From Flavobacterium sinopsychrotolerans (lineage in GTDB: Bacteria > Bacteroidota > Bacteroidia > Flavobacteriales > Flavobacteriaceae): 64,000 bases of DNA. The stretch covers positions 1 to 64,000 of the forward strand of contig NZ_FODN01000008.1 of assembly GCF_900110375.1 (NCBI RefSeq), given 5' to 3'. The notes beneath the pieces are model-generated. The model was not told the DNA's origin. It did no database searches and worked only from the letters and a program-made list of their open reading frames with translations. Positions within the stretch are counted from its first letter, which is position 1. Each line of letters begins with the position of its first letter. Position numbers and translations under genes: made by a program. Below, piece by piece: positions 50,627 through 60,286 of the stretch.

Positions 50627-52231
50627 ATGAAAATATCATTTAAAAAAATAAGTTATTTACTTCTAATGATTTTAGGAATGAATATCGCTTTTACTTCATG
50701 TAGCGATGACCTTAACGTAACTCCAAAAGATGATGATGAATTTCTATCAGAAGTTTTCTTTAAAGATCCTAGTTCATACAAAAAAGTATTAGCAAAATTG
50801 TATGCTGGTTTATATGTAGGAGGAAATGATGGAGATTCTAGCGGAGATATCTCTGGAATTGGAGGCGATTTTAGCAGTTACTTAAGATTGCTTTTTGTGA
50901 TGCAAGAGTTCACAACTGATGAAGCAATTATTGCTTGGGCTGATGGTTCACTGCCTACTATGAACACTCAAACATGGACTCCGAATAATGAGTTTTTATA
51001 TGGAGTATATTCCAGATCCTTTTATCAGATCAGTCTTGCGAATGAGTTTTTAAGACAGACAAGCGATGATAAATTAGAGGCTAGAGGAGTTGATGCTGCT
51101 CTGAAAGCAGAAATCGCCACTTTTAGAGCAGAAGCTCGTTTTTTAAGAGCTTTTGACTATGTTCAATTAATGGATTTATTTGGAAATGTGCCTATTACAA
51201 CCGAGGCTGATCCAGTAGGATTTTATAATCCAGTTCAAAAATCAAGAGCAGAAGTATTCGCTTTCGTTGAAAACGAATTGAAAGATTTAGATAATAGTTT
51301 AAAAGCATCTAAAGCTAATGAATACGGAAGAATTGATAAAACAGCCGCTAAGTTTTTATTAGCTAAGATTTACTTGAACGCAAAAGTGTATACTGGTACA
51401 GCAAAAAACACAGAATGTATTACTGCTTGTAATGATGTCATAAATTCAGCATACTCTTTTGCAAATGTCCCTTACAGATATTTATTTTCTGCGGATAACA
51501 ATACTAACGGTTCTCAAAATGAAATCATTTTTCCTGTAGTAAGTGATGGTAATTTAATCAGAGCAACAGGTGCAGGAATGAGTTTTATTATGCACGCTTC
51601 TATTGGAGGATCTATGGTTGCAGGTGACAGAGGTATGGATGGCGGATGGCAAGGAATTAGAACAAGAAAAGAATTTGTTCAATCCTTCCCGGATGAAACA
51701 GGAACTGCTGATAAAAGAGGTACTTTTTATACTAACGGTCAAACATTAGATATTGATGCAGTAGGTACCTTTACAAATGGCTATGCTGTTACAAAATATA
51801 TCAACAAAAAAGCAGATGGTAGCCCTGCTCAAAGAAACGATATTCCTGATATTGATTTCCCAATGTTTAGAATGTCAGATGTTTATTTAATGTATGCAGA
51901 AGCTACATTAAGAGGTGGTGCAGGTGGACTTATTCCAACAGCGGTTACTTATATTAACCAGTTAAGAACAAGAGCTGGTGCAACTGCAGTTACAGCTACA
52001 GACTTAACCCTTGATTTTATTCTAGCGGAAAGAGGTAGAGAATTGTTTTGGGAATGTCACAGAAGAACAGATTTAATTCGATTTGACAAATTTACAGGTT
52101 CAAGTAAAATATGGCAATGGAAAGGTGGCGTTAAAAACGGTACTTCTACAGCATCTTACCGTAATCTTATGCCAATTCCTGCAACGGCAATTCAAGCTAA
52201 CCCAACTTTAATTCAAAACCCTGGATACTAA
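50627..52231 (+). CDS. susD: SusD/RagB-type starch-binding lipoprotein
   Basis: The 534-residue lipoprotein (FTSCSDDLNV, Cys25) fits SusD/RagB: a TPR-like helical N-terminal half (AEARFLRAFDYVQLMDLFGNVP, key residues RFLRAF, about 167-188) and the C-terminal ILAERGRELFWECHRRTDLIRF (about 465-486, key residues AERGREL and RRTDLIRF). It caps the SusC barrel from outside and captures the glycan. Spacing of 41 bases to susC shows the usual operon pair. Confidence 0.95.
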   Translation: MKISFKKISYLLLMILGMNIAFTSCSDDLNVTPKDDDEFLSEVFFKDPSSYKKVLAKLYAGLYVGGNDGDSSGDISGIGGDFSSYLRLLFVMQEFTTDEAIIAWADGSLPTMNTQTWTPNNEFLYGVYSRSFYQISLANEFLRQTSDDKLEARGVDAALKAEIATFRAEARFLRAFDYVQLMDLFGNVPITTEADPVGFYNPVQKSRAEVFAFVENELKDLDNSLKASKANEYGRIDKTAAKFLLAKIYLNAKVYTGTAKNTECITACNDVINSAYSFANVPYRYLFSADNNTNGSQNEIIFPVVSDGNLIRATGAGMSFIMHASIGGSMVAGDRGMDGGWQGIRTRKEFVQSFPDETGTADKRGTFYTNGQTLDIDAVGTFTNGYAVTKYINKKADGSPAQRNDIPDIDFPMFRMSDVYLMYAEATLRGGAGGLIPTAVTYINQLRTRAGATAVTATDLTLDFILAERGRELFWECHRRTDLIRFDKFTGSSKIWQWKGGVKNGTSTASYRNLMPIPATAIQANPTLIQNPGY

Positions 52232-52252
52232 CTAATTTTAAAACATAATAAA

Positions 52253-53017
52253 ATGAAAAACATAAATAAAATTTTAATCGCATTTATTGGCGTATTAGCC
52301 GTGTCATGCTCTGGTGATGATGTTGAAAATAGACCAGTAATTACTGAAGCAACAGCTCCTGTATTGCTTACTCCTCAAGGAGATTTTAATATAGTACTCC
52401 AAAATACTAATGCTGGAAATTTAGCAACAACTTTTGTTTGGGATGATGCACAATACGAAGGAAGCAGTACTGTGGTAAACTACACAATCGAAATGGCAAA
52501 AGCCGGTACTGATTTTGCAACACCTTCTGTTGCTGGAACAACAACCGATAAATTTAAAAGCTTTACCGTTGGGGAACTGAACTCAGCTGCTTTAAATGCT
52601 GGATTTGCACCTTTTGTTGAAGCTCAAATCGATGTGCGTATCAAATCTACTGTAGGTGGAGTGGGTTCGATTCCTCAAGTGTCTAATTCTTTTACTATCA
52701 AAGTAACGCCTTATCCAGCTTGGCCAAACTGGGGTATGATTGGTAGTGCAACAGCAGCAACAACTGGTGGTGATGGTTGGGCTTCAGATGTAAATTTAGA
52801 TTATTCATTGACTACTAAAAAATATTCAATCACAATTGATTTAGCAGTTGGAGAAATTAAATTTAGATTAGATGACGCATGGGCAACAAACTTTGGAGAT
52901 GATGGAAATAATTTAACATTAGAGTCAGGTGGATCTAATATTCCGATTCAAATAGCAGGGAATTATACTATTGTAGCCGATTTTACTGCGAAAACGTATA
53001 CCATTGTTAAGAATTAG
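52253..53017 (+). CDS. SusE-like outer-membrane lipoprotein with one starch-binding domain
   Basis: The 254-residue lipoprotein (LAVSCSGDD, Cys19) has an N-terminal SusE-type Ig-like domain (about 35-150, with LTPQGDFNIVLQNTNAGNLA) and a C-terminal SusE/F-type domain (about 155-254) with WGMIGSATAATTGGDGW and IKFRLDDAWATNFGDD. SusE and SusF of Bacteroides have two or three such binding domains; here there is one. It would hold starch at the cell surface. The gene follows susD by 21 bases, and a terminator follows at 53035. Confidence 0.88.
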   Translation: MKNINKILIAFIGVLAVSCSGDDVENRPVITEATAPVLLTPQGDFNIVLQNTNAGNLATTFVWDDAQYEGSSTVVNYTIEMAKAGTDFATPSVAGTTTDKFKSFTVGELNSAALNAGFAPFVEAQIDVRIKSTVGGVGSIPQVSNSFTIKVTPYPAWPNWGMIGSATAATTGGDGWASDVNLDYSLTTKKYSITIDLAVGEIKFRLDDAWATNFGDDGNNLTLESGGSNIPIQIAGNYTIVADFTAKTYTIVKN

Positions 53018-53034
53018 TAATTTTTAATTAATGT

Positions 53035-53066
53035 AAAAGGGCTATCTCATGGATAGCCCTTTTTTT
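53035..53066 (+). terminator. Intrinsic terminator between the SusE-like and GH13 genes
   Basis: AAAAGGGCTATC pairs with GATAGCCCTTTT over TCATG, followed by Ts. It stands within the apparent operon, 16 bases before the secreted GH13 gene, and would lower expression of that gene. Confidence 0.85.
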
Positions 53067-53082
53067 ATAAAAGCAAAAAACT

Positions 53083-55971
53083 ATGAAAAAAATTATACTT
53101 TTAGTATCGCTTTTCTTTTCAATTATCGCGATTGGGCAACAACAGTCGGTAGTTTATTCTGTTAGTCCAGCTACTTTTGAGGAGACAACTGCTATTACCA
53201 TTAGCATCAATGGCGCCTCAGTAAATGAAGGTGTCTGGGGAGTTAACGGAAACGCATTATATATCTGGACCTGGTCTTTTGATATCAATGACGCGAACAG
53301 TATTGATTGCCCTACGAATGGGATATGGAACGCATCTAACGAGGCGAATCGTTTTACCTATAATTCGGCTACAGATACCTATACCAAGACATTTACACCA
53401 AATGTTTTCTATAACAGAAATGGTATTGGTAAAATAGGTTTTCTTGTTAAGGCAAAGGATGGAACCGGAGACAAAAAATCGCAAGATAATTTTGTTGAAG
53501 TGGGTGCGTACCAAGTGACTCTAAATACACCCGCAGAAAATGGTTCTACAATTATTGCATCTGGTGGGAGTTTGAACATTGCAGCTACTAATACAGGCGG
53601 AAATGCCAGTTATGTTTTAAAGGCAAATGGGACAACTATAAACACAAATACAGCTACTTCTAGCTATGCTTTTAATCATACAAATATCACAGGGAATCAA
53701 AACTACGAATTGAAGGTTACTCAAGGGACAACTGTAATTACTAAAAAGTTTAGCGCTATAGTGAATCCAAATGTTGTTAGTGAGTCCATGCCTGCTGGCT
53801 TATTAGACGGAATTAATTACAATGTTGTAGATGTTTCAAAAGCAACTTTAGTGCTGGATGCGCCGTTCAAAGATTTTATTTACGTAGCGGGAAGTTTCAA
53901 CAATTGGCAACCAACAAGTTCTTTTGCCATGAAAAAAGATCCTGCTTCGGGCAAGTTTTGGTTAGAATTAACCGGATTAGTTTCAGGAACAAATTATACG
54001 TACCAGTATTGGGTAGTTGATGCAACACCTATTGCTGGAACACCTTCTTTAGTGAAGACTGCTGATCCGTATTCGACGTTAGTATTATCTCCTAATGACG
54101 ATCCTTTTATTCCTGCTTCCAGTTATCCAAATCTTCCGGCGTACCCTGCAGGTCAGGAACGTGAGGTGACGGTATTACAAACAGGAAAAACGCCTTACGT
54201 TTGGAGCAGTGCCACAACAAATTTTGTTAAACCAGAAAAAGAAAATTTAGTGGTTTATGAATTGTTGGTTCGTGATTTTGATGCCAATAGAACCTATCAA
54301 GACTTGATTAATAAAATTGATTATTTCAAAAATTTGAAAATAAATGCGATTGAGTTGATGCCTGTAATGGAATACGAAGGAAATGAAAGTTGGGGATACA
54401 ATACCTCTTTTCACATGGCTTTGGATAAATTCTACGGAACTTCGGATAAGTTAAAAGAGTTTATTGATTTGTGTCATCAAAACGGAATTGCCGTTATTCT
54501 TGATGTGGCATTGAATCACGCTTTTGGTAGAAACCCAATGCTTCGTATGTGGATGAATGATCCTGATGGTGATGGTTGGGGTTCTCCTTCAACAGAAAAT
54601 CCTTATTTTAATACAACGGCAATGCACAGTTATAGTGTAGGAGAAGATTTTAATCATCAACAGCCAAGAACTCAAAACTATGTGCAACGCGTCATTAAAC
54701 AATGGATTGAAGAATATAAAATTGACGGGTTCCGCTGGGATTTAACCAAAGGTTTTACTCAAAATTGCCCCTCTGATGTTGCTGGAGGTCAAGATCCATG
54801 TACCAATGTTAAACAACAAGATAGAGTAGAAGTATTGCAAAAATATGCCAGTTATTCTTGGAGTTTAGACCCAACACATTATACTATTTTTGAACACTTA
54901 GGGAATGATGATGAAGAGCAGCTTTGGGCGAATTACAAGATTAATGAAACGCCAAGTAAAGGAATTATGATGTGGGGAATAATGACCAGCCAATACAATG
55001 AATTGTCTATGGGGTATTCTGGAAATATTTCTCGTATGAATAGTTCGAGCAGAGGCTTTACCTCAAATAGATTGATGGGTTATGCCGAAAGTCATGATGA
55101 GGAACGACTAATGTATAAAAATTTACAATTCGGGAATAGTACCAATGCTGCCCATAATGTAAAAACATTAAATGTAGCATTGTCTAGAATGTCAGCAATT
55201 GGAGCGGTTTCTTTATTGGTTCCTGGACCAAAGATGATTTGGCATTTTGGGGAATTGGGTTGGGAAAATTCTATTTTTGCTTGTAACAATGGAACGGTAA
55301 ATACTTCGTCAGATGCTACATCTGGGGATTGTAAATTAGATACTAAACAACAGCCGCAATGGGTAAATAATTGGCTTGGAGATGCCAATAGGAGTAAAAT
55401 TTATAATGATTGGGCCAAAATGATAACGATGAAAACTGTAGAGCCTGTTTTTTCAGGAACTGCAACCATGTCGAATACCAGTTCGTTGTATCCAAATATC
55501 AGAATTACTAATAGTGCTTTGGCGTCAAGCCAACTTAAGGATGTTTTGATCTTGGCTAATTTTAATGTAACCACACAAAATGTGGCCACTGGATTTCCTT
55601 ATACTGGACAGTGGTACAATTTGATGGATAATACAACAATCACAGTGACTAATGTAAATGATCCTATAACAATTCCGGCTGGTGAATACCGAATCTATGG
55701 AAACAAAACGGCTTTTTTGGCTATAGCCGATTATGAAAAATCATCAACGATTGTGTTGTATCCAAACCCAGCTTCTGATTATTTTACATTGAATGAAACA
55801 ACTTCTAAAGTGCAGATTTTTTCTATAACAGGACAATTGGTAAAAAGTTTTGATGCTAATAAAACGGCAGGATCTCAATTTTCGGTTAGTGATTTGAATC
55901 AAGGACTTTACATCGTAAAAGCATTTGATGAAAATAATGAAATGAAGGTATTGAAACTGTTGAAAAATTAA
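53083..55971 (+). CDS. Secreted GH13 alpha-amylase with T9SS sorting domain
   Basis: The 962-residue enzyme has a signal peptide (1 to about 19), two Ig-like/starch-binding regions (about 20-235), a CBM48-like E-set domain (about 255-350, FIYVAGSFNNWQPTS), a GH13 barrel with Asp553 (GFRWDLTK), Glu604 (IFEHLG) and Asp672 (ESHDEER), a C-terminal beta domain and a T9SS type A tail (about 890-962, VLYPNPASDYFTL, then LNQGLYIVKA). It would be exported to the surface or medium and start starch breakdown. It takes the role of SusG but through T9SS. It lies 65 bases after the SusE-like gene. Confidence 0.93.
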   Translation: MKKIILLVSLFFSIIAIGQQQSVVYSVSPATFEETTAITISINGASVNEGVWGVNGNALYIWTWSFDINDANSIDCPTNGIWNASNEANRFTYNSATDTYTKTFTPNVFYNRNGIGKIGFLVKAKDGTGDKKSQDNFVEVGAYQVTLNTPAENGSTIIASGGSLNIAATNTGGNASYVLKANGTTINTNTATSSYAFNHTNITGNQNYELKVTQGTTVITKKFSAIVNPNVVSESMPAGLLDGINYNVVDVSKATLVLDAPFKDFIYVAGSFNNWQPTSSFAMKKDPASGKFWLELTGLVSGTNYTYQYWVVDATPIAGTPSLVKTADPYSTLVLSPNDDPFIPASSYPNLPAYPAGQEREVTVLQTGKTPYVWSSATTNFVKPEKENLVVYELLVRDFDANRTYQDLINKIDYFKNLKINAIELMPVMEYEGNESWGYNTSFHMALDKFYGTSDKLKEFIDLCHQNGIAVILDVALNHAFGRNPMLRMWMNDPDGDGWGSPSTENPYFNTTAMHSYSVGEDFNHQQPRTQNYVQRVIKQWIEEYKIDGFRWDLTKGFTQNCPSDVAGGQDPCTNVKQQDRVEVLQKYASYSWSLDPTHYTIFEHLGNDDEEQLWANYKINETPSKGIMMWGIMTSQYNELSMGYSGNISRMNSSSRGFTSNRLMGYAESHDEERLMYKNLQFGNSTNAAHNVKTLNVALSRMSAIGAVSLLVPGPKMIWHFGELGWENSIFACNNGTVNTSSDATSGDCKLDTKQQPQWVNNWLGDANRSKIYNDWAKMITMKTVEPVFSGTATMSNTSSLYPNIRITNSALASSQLKDVLILANFNVTTQNVATGFPYTGQWYNLMDNTTITVTNVNDPITIPAGEYRIYGNKTAFLAIADYEKSSTIVLYPNPASDYFTLNETTSKVQIFSITGQLVKSFDANKTAGSQFSVSDLNQGLYIVKAFDENNEMKVLKLLKN

Positions 55972-55990
55972 GAATACGTTGAATTAGTGT

Positions 55991-56023
55991 AAAACGGCTG
56001 TCCCTAAAAAGACAGCCGTTTTT
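55991..56023 (+). terminator. Terminator of the starch-locus plus-strand arm
   Basis: AAAACGGCTGTC pairs with GACAGCCGTTTT, followed by Ts, 20 bases after the GH13 stop. Confidence 0.87.
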
Positions 56024-56027
56024 GTAT

Positions 56028-56059
56028 AAAAAAACTGCTCCAGAAATGAAGCAGTTTTT
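56028..56059 (-). terminator. Terminator of the acs transcript
   Basis: AAAACTGCT pairs with AGCAGTTTT over ten bases; on the minus strand seven Ts follow. It backs onto the terminator of the convergent starch arm. Confidence 0.82.
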
Positions 56060-56082
56060 CAACAACAAATTAAAACTAAAAA

Positions 56083-57990
56083 TTAAATTTTACCGTCTTT
56101 GATTTCATCCACAATTTCAGGATTCAACAACGTTGAGGTATCGCCAAAATTAGAATAATCACCTTCGGCAATCTTACGCAGAATCCTACGCATGATTTTT
56201 CCGGAACGGGTTTTTGGTAAACCGGAAACAAACTGGATTTTATCTAATTTTGCAATGGGTCCAATATGATCGGATATGTGTTGGTTAATCTCTTTGCTAA
56301 GGTTTTCTCTGTCGCGGTATTCTCCGGTTTCTTTTAGGATTACAAAACCATACAAAGCATTTCCTTTGATATCATGAGGGAATCCAACAATAGCACTTTC
56401 TGCAACCGCAGGATGCTCATTGATGGCATCTTCTATCGGTGCCGTTCCCAGATTGTGTCCGGAAACAATAACTACATCGTCTACACGGCCCGTGATTCTG
56501 TAATATCCAACTTCGTCACGCAAAGCACCGTCGCCAGTGAAATATTTACCTGGAAAGGTTGAAAAATAGGTTTCCTTGTATCTTTGATGATCGCCCCAAA
56601 TCGTTCTGGCAATTCCCGGCCAAGGGAATTTAATACATAAACTTCCTGTAACCTGATTGCCTTCGATTTCGTTGCGTTTTTCATCCATCAAAACAGGTTG
56701 GATTCCCGGTAACGGTAACGAAGCATAAGTAGGTTTTGTTGGCGTTACAAACGCAATTGGCGAAATCATAATTCCTCCTGTTTCCGTTTGCCACCAAGTA
56801 TCTACCACAGGACATTTTTTATCGCCTACGTGGTTGTTGTACCAGTGCCAAGCTTCCTCGTTGATTGGTTCTCCCACGGATCCAATTACTTTCAAAGAAG
56901 TCAATTGATACCTTTGCACGTATTCGATGCTTTCTTTTGCCAAGGCTCTAATAGCTGTCGGTGCAGTGTAAAACTGGGTAACTTTGTGCTTTTCGATAGT
57001 TTGCCAAAAGCGACTGAAATCAGGATAAGACGGAACGCCTTCGAAAATTACCGTCGTAGCTCCGTTCAATAACGGCCCGTAAAGAATATAAGAATGTCCG
57101 GTAATCCAACCAATATCAGCAGTACACCAGAAAATATCATTGTCTTCATAATTAAAAACGTTCTTAAACGTATAGGCGGAATACACCATATAACCCGCTG
57201 TGGTGTGTACCATTCCTTTTGGTTTTCCTGTTGAACCGGAAGTATAAAGGATGAACAAAGGATCTTCGGCATCCATGATTTCGGCCACATTATTATCCGA
57301 AGCTTGGTCTAGAAGAGGCTGCAACCATTGGTCACGACCTTCTTTCATCTTGATAGTAGAGTTGATTCTTTTAGCAACCAAAACGTTCTCTACACAAGGA
57401 CAATTTAATAAGGCTTCATCAACGATACTTTTTAAATCGATGGTTTTGTTCCCACGATATCCACCATCGGAAGTGATTACCATTTTACATTCGCTGTCAT
57501 TGATTCTTGCTGCAACTGCCGAGGCAGAAAATCCTGCAAAAACAACCGAGTGAATGGCTCCAATTCTGGCGCAGGCCAAAGTAGTAATCGCTAATTCAGG
57601 AATCATTGGTAAGTAAATACAAACGCGATCTCCTTTTTGTATGCCTTGTTCTTTTAAGACATTCGCCATTTTGCAAACACGTTCGTACAATTCATTATAC
57701 GAAATATGCAATGCCTCTTCATTTGGATCATTTGGTTCAAAAATGATGGCTGTTTTATCTCCTTTTTTGGCAAGATGCCTGTCGATACAGTTTTTTACAA
57801 TATTTACTTTCGCATTGGTAAACCATTTTATATCGGCTTCAGCCATATTAAAGTCTACAACTTTATCCCATTCTTGGTACCAAGTAAAATTTTCAGACGC
57901 CACTTTGTCCCAGAATTTTTTGGGTTCACGAACTGATTTTTTGTAATGTTTAAAGTACTCTTCTAAATTATTAATTTTATAGTAACTCAT
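56083..57990 (-). CDS. acs: Acetyl-CoA synthetase
   Basis: Acs activates acetate with ATP and CoA through acetyl-AMP in the cytoplasm. The 635-residue length is typical. Motifs include the AMP-binding loop LYTSGSTGKPKGMVHT (about 248-263), WWQTETGG (about 402-409), the GRVDDVVIVSGH hinge and the C-terminal PKTRSGKIMRRIL with the Lys that is usually acetylated for control. It lies 14 bases after the propionyl-CoA synthetase-like gene and downstream of the sensor kinase/regulator pair. Confidence 0.95.
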   Translation of the reverse strand: MSYYKINNLEEYFKHYKKSVREPKKFWDKVASENFTWYQEWDKVVDFNMAEADIKWFTNAKVNIVKNCIDRHLAKKGDKTAIIFEPNDPNEEALHISYNELYERVCKMANVLKEQGIQKGDRVCIYLPMIPELAITTLACARIGAIHSVVFAGFSASAVAARINDSECKMVITSDGGYRGNKTIDLKSIVDEALLNCPCVENVLVAKRINSTIKMKEGRDQWLQPLLDQASDNNVAEIMDAEDPLFILYTSGSTGKPKGMVHTTAGYMVYSAYTFKNVFNYEDNDIFWCTADIGWITGHSYILYGPLLNGATTVIFEGVPSYPDFSRFWQTIEKHKVTQFYTAPTAIRALAKESIEYVQRYQLTSLKVIGSVGEPINEEAWHWYNNHVGDKKCPVVDTWWQTETGGIMISPIAFVTPTKPTYASLPLPGIQPVLMDEKRNEIEGNQVTGSLCIKFPWPGIARTIWGDHQRYKETYFSTFPGKYFTGDGALRDEVGYYRITGRVDDVVIVSGHNLGTAPIEDAINEHPAVAESAIVGFPHDIKGNALYGFVILKETGEYRDRENLSKEINQHISDHIGPIAKLDKIQFVSGLPKTRSGKIMRRILRKIAEGDYSNFGDTSTLLNPEIVDEIKDGKI

Positions 57991-58004
57991 GATTTTGGTA
58001 AATT

Positions 58005-59903
58005 TTAAATATTATAAACGCCTATTTTATACTTTTTTAATGTGGTAATGATTTCCTCCACAATGGATTCGTCATCAATGGTGGACGGTATCTGGAATTC
58101 CTCGCCATCTGTAATGCTGCGCATTAGTTTTCGGAGGATTTTCCCCGAGCGCGTTTTTGGTAATCGCTGTACAATCACTACATTTCTCAACGAAGCAACT
58201 GCGCCAATTTGCTGGCGGACCAGTTTAATGATTTCTTGTTCCAATTGATAATGTTCGATTTCATCTCCTGATTTGGTTACCACCAATGCCAAAGGAATTT
58301 GCCCTTTCAACTCATCTTGAATTCCAATAACTGCACATTCAGCCACCGAATGATGGGAAGCAACAACTTCTTCCATTTCTGCTGTTGACAATCGATGTCC
58401 AGCTACATTTATCACATCATCGGTTCTTCCGGTGATGAAAATATATCCGTCTTCATCTTTATAACCACCGTCGCCAGATAAATAATAACCGTCAAATTTG
58501 CTGAAATAACCAGCTTTGAAACGTGCTTCGTTTTCCCAAATACCCAACATATTTCCAGGAGGTAAAGGTAGTTTTACAACAACCAAGCCTTCTTCATTGG
58601 CGCTTAATTCGTCGCCGTTTTCATTAAAAATTCGAATATCATATCCGCAAACTGCTTTTGTGGCTGAACCGGATTTCACCGGCATTTTTTCAATACCAAG
58701 AGAATTGGCAATCATTGGCCAGCCTGATTCTGTTTGCCACCAATGATCAATTACGGGAATAGGAATGTGTTGTTGGTACCATTCCAGTGTGGCATTATCA
58801 CAACGTTCTCCCGCCAAAAATTGATTTTTAAGAGCGCTTAAATCGTATTGTTTGATGAATTCTCCGTCAGGATCTTCTTTTTTGATAGCTCTAATGGCGG
58901 TTGGAGCGGTAAACATGGTGCCTACTTTATGTTCTGAAATTATTCTCCAAAACGTACTCGCATCCGGAGTTTTTATCGGTTTTCCTTCAAAAATTATGGT
59001 GGTATTTCGGTTTAATAATGGTCCGTACAGAATGTAGCTGTGCCCAACTGCCCAACCCATATCCGATGCCGCCCAAAAAGTCTCATCTTCCTTTACATTG
59101 TAAATGTATTTCATCGAAAATTTCAATGCTACTGCATATCCACCAGTATCTCTTACAATTCCTTTTGGTTTTCCTGTTGTTCCGGAGGTGTATAAAATAT
59201 ACAGCGGATGATTCGAATTTACAGGAACACAAGGCGTTTCTTCGGAGCCGTAAACCAATGCATCGTAATCTACATCATATTTCTTAAACGGAATTCGGGC
59301 ACCTAATTTTCTATTGAAAACGATTACTTTTTTTGGTCGGTGACTCGCTAATGCAATAGCTTCATCTACCAAAGGTTTGTACGCAATTAGACGGTCGACT
59401 TCAATTCCGGATGAAGCAGTAATAATCGCTCTGGGTTTGCAATCGTCAATTCTGATGGCCAATTCATGTGGCGCAAAACCTCCAAAAACAACCGAATGAA
59501 TCACGCCAATTCTTGCGCAAGCCAACATCGCAAAAGCGGTTTGAGGAATCATGGGCATATAAATTATGGCCGTGTCGCCTTTCTTTAATCCCAATGATTG
59601 CATGCCTCCCGCGAGTTTTGCGACTTCGGTTTTTACTTCCGAAAAAGTATATTTTTTTACGGTTTGTGTCACCGGAGAATCATAAATAAAAGCGACCTGA
59701 TCTCCACAACCATCCTGAATGTGCTTGTCTAACGCCAAATAACAAATGTTCAATTCTCCATCTTTGTACCAAAGCGGATATCCATTTTCGTCTTTCGATA
59801 AAATTGTCTCCGGTTTGTTGTACCACTCAATTGCATCAGCTTGTTCTGCCCAGAATTTTTCTGGATGCGCAATGCTGTTCTCATAAATTTCCTTGTATTC
59901 CAT
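58005..59903 (-). CDS. prpE: Propionyl-CoA synthetase-like acyl-CoA synthetase
   Basis: The 632-residue enzyme belongs to the same ACS superfamily as acs but to the PrpE branch: N-terminal YENSIAHPEKFWAEQADAIEW (key residues HPE-FW), LYTSGTTGKPKGIVRDTGGY (about 233-252), HWWQTESGWPM and the C-terminal PKTRSGKILRKLMR. It would activate propionate or another short acyl acid. No methylcitrate genes are in view. It precedes acs by 14 bases in the same operon and follows the response regulator gene by 17. Confidence 0.87.
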   Translation of the reverse strand: MEYKEIYENSIAHPEKFWAEQADAIEWYNKPETILSKDENGYPLWYKDGELNICYLALDKHIQDGCGDQVAFIYDSPVTQTVKKYTFSEVKTEVAKLAGGMQSLGLKKGDTAIIYMPMIPQTAFAMLACARIGVIHSVVFGGFAPHELAIRIDDCKPRAIITASSGIEVDRLIAYKPLVDEAIALASHRPKKVIVFNRKLGARIPFKKYDVDYDALVYGSEETPCVPVNSNHPLYILYTSGTTGKPKGIVRDTGGYAVALKFSMKYIYNVKEDETFWAASDMGWAVGHSYILYGPLLNRNTTIIFEGKPIKTPDASTFWRIISEHKVGTMFTAPTAIRAIKKEDPDGEFIKQYDLSALKNQFLAGERCDNATLEWYQQHIPIPVIDHWWQTESGWPMIANSLGIEKMPVKSGSATKAVCGYDIRIFNENGDELSANEEGLVVVKLPLPPGNMLGIWENEARFKAGYFSKFDGYYLSGDGGYKDEDGYIFITGRTDDVINVAGHRLSTAEMEEVVASHHSVAECAVIGIQDELKGQIPLALVVTKSGDEIEHYQLEQEIIKLVRQQIGAVASLRNVVIVQRLPKTRSGKILRKLMRSITDGEEFQIPSTIDDESIVEEIITTLKKYKIGVYNI

Positions 59904-59920
59904 TGTGTTGAATTTGTTTC

Positions 59921-60283
59921 TTATTGAATTAATTCATGAACTTGATCTATTAATTTTTTAACTGAAAAGGGCTTCACAACATATAAATTAGCGCCTAATG
60001 AAAGTCCTTTTTCAATATCTTTTTCCTTGTTTTTTGCCGAAAGGAAAATGACCTTGCAATGCCGCAGTCGTTCGTCTTTTTTTATTTGTTCTAATGTGGC
60101 AAAACCGTCCACCATGGGCATCATGACATCCAGAATTATGACATCCGGAAGTTGTTTTTGTAAAATATCCAGTGCTTCCTGGCCGTCACGTGCTATGAAA
60201 ACTTCAAAATTGTTCTTTTTGAAAGTATATTCCAGTGACATTACAATGTTTGGTTCGTCATCTACAATTAAAATCTTTTTCAT
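59921..60283 (-). CDS. Single-domain response regulator
   Basis: The 120-residue protein is a REC domain only: Asp8/Asp9 (VDDEPN), phosphoacceptor Asp52 in VIILDVMMP, Ser82 and Lys104 (YVVKPF). There is no DNA-binding output domain. The gene lies 3 bases after the symporter/kinase gene, so it is the likely phosphoacceptor of that kinase, and it sits just upstream of prpE and acs. Output must go through a protein partner or a further phosphorelay step. Confidence 0.92.
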   Translation of the reverse strand: MKKILIVDDEPNIVMSLEYTFKKNNFEVFIARDGQEALDILQKQLPDVIILDVMMPMVDGFATLEQIKKDERLRHCKVIFLSAKNKEKDIEKGLSLGANLYVVKPFSVKKLIDQVHELIQ

Positions 60284-60286
60284 TTT

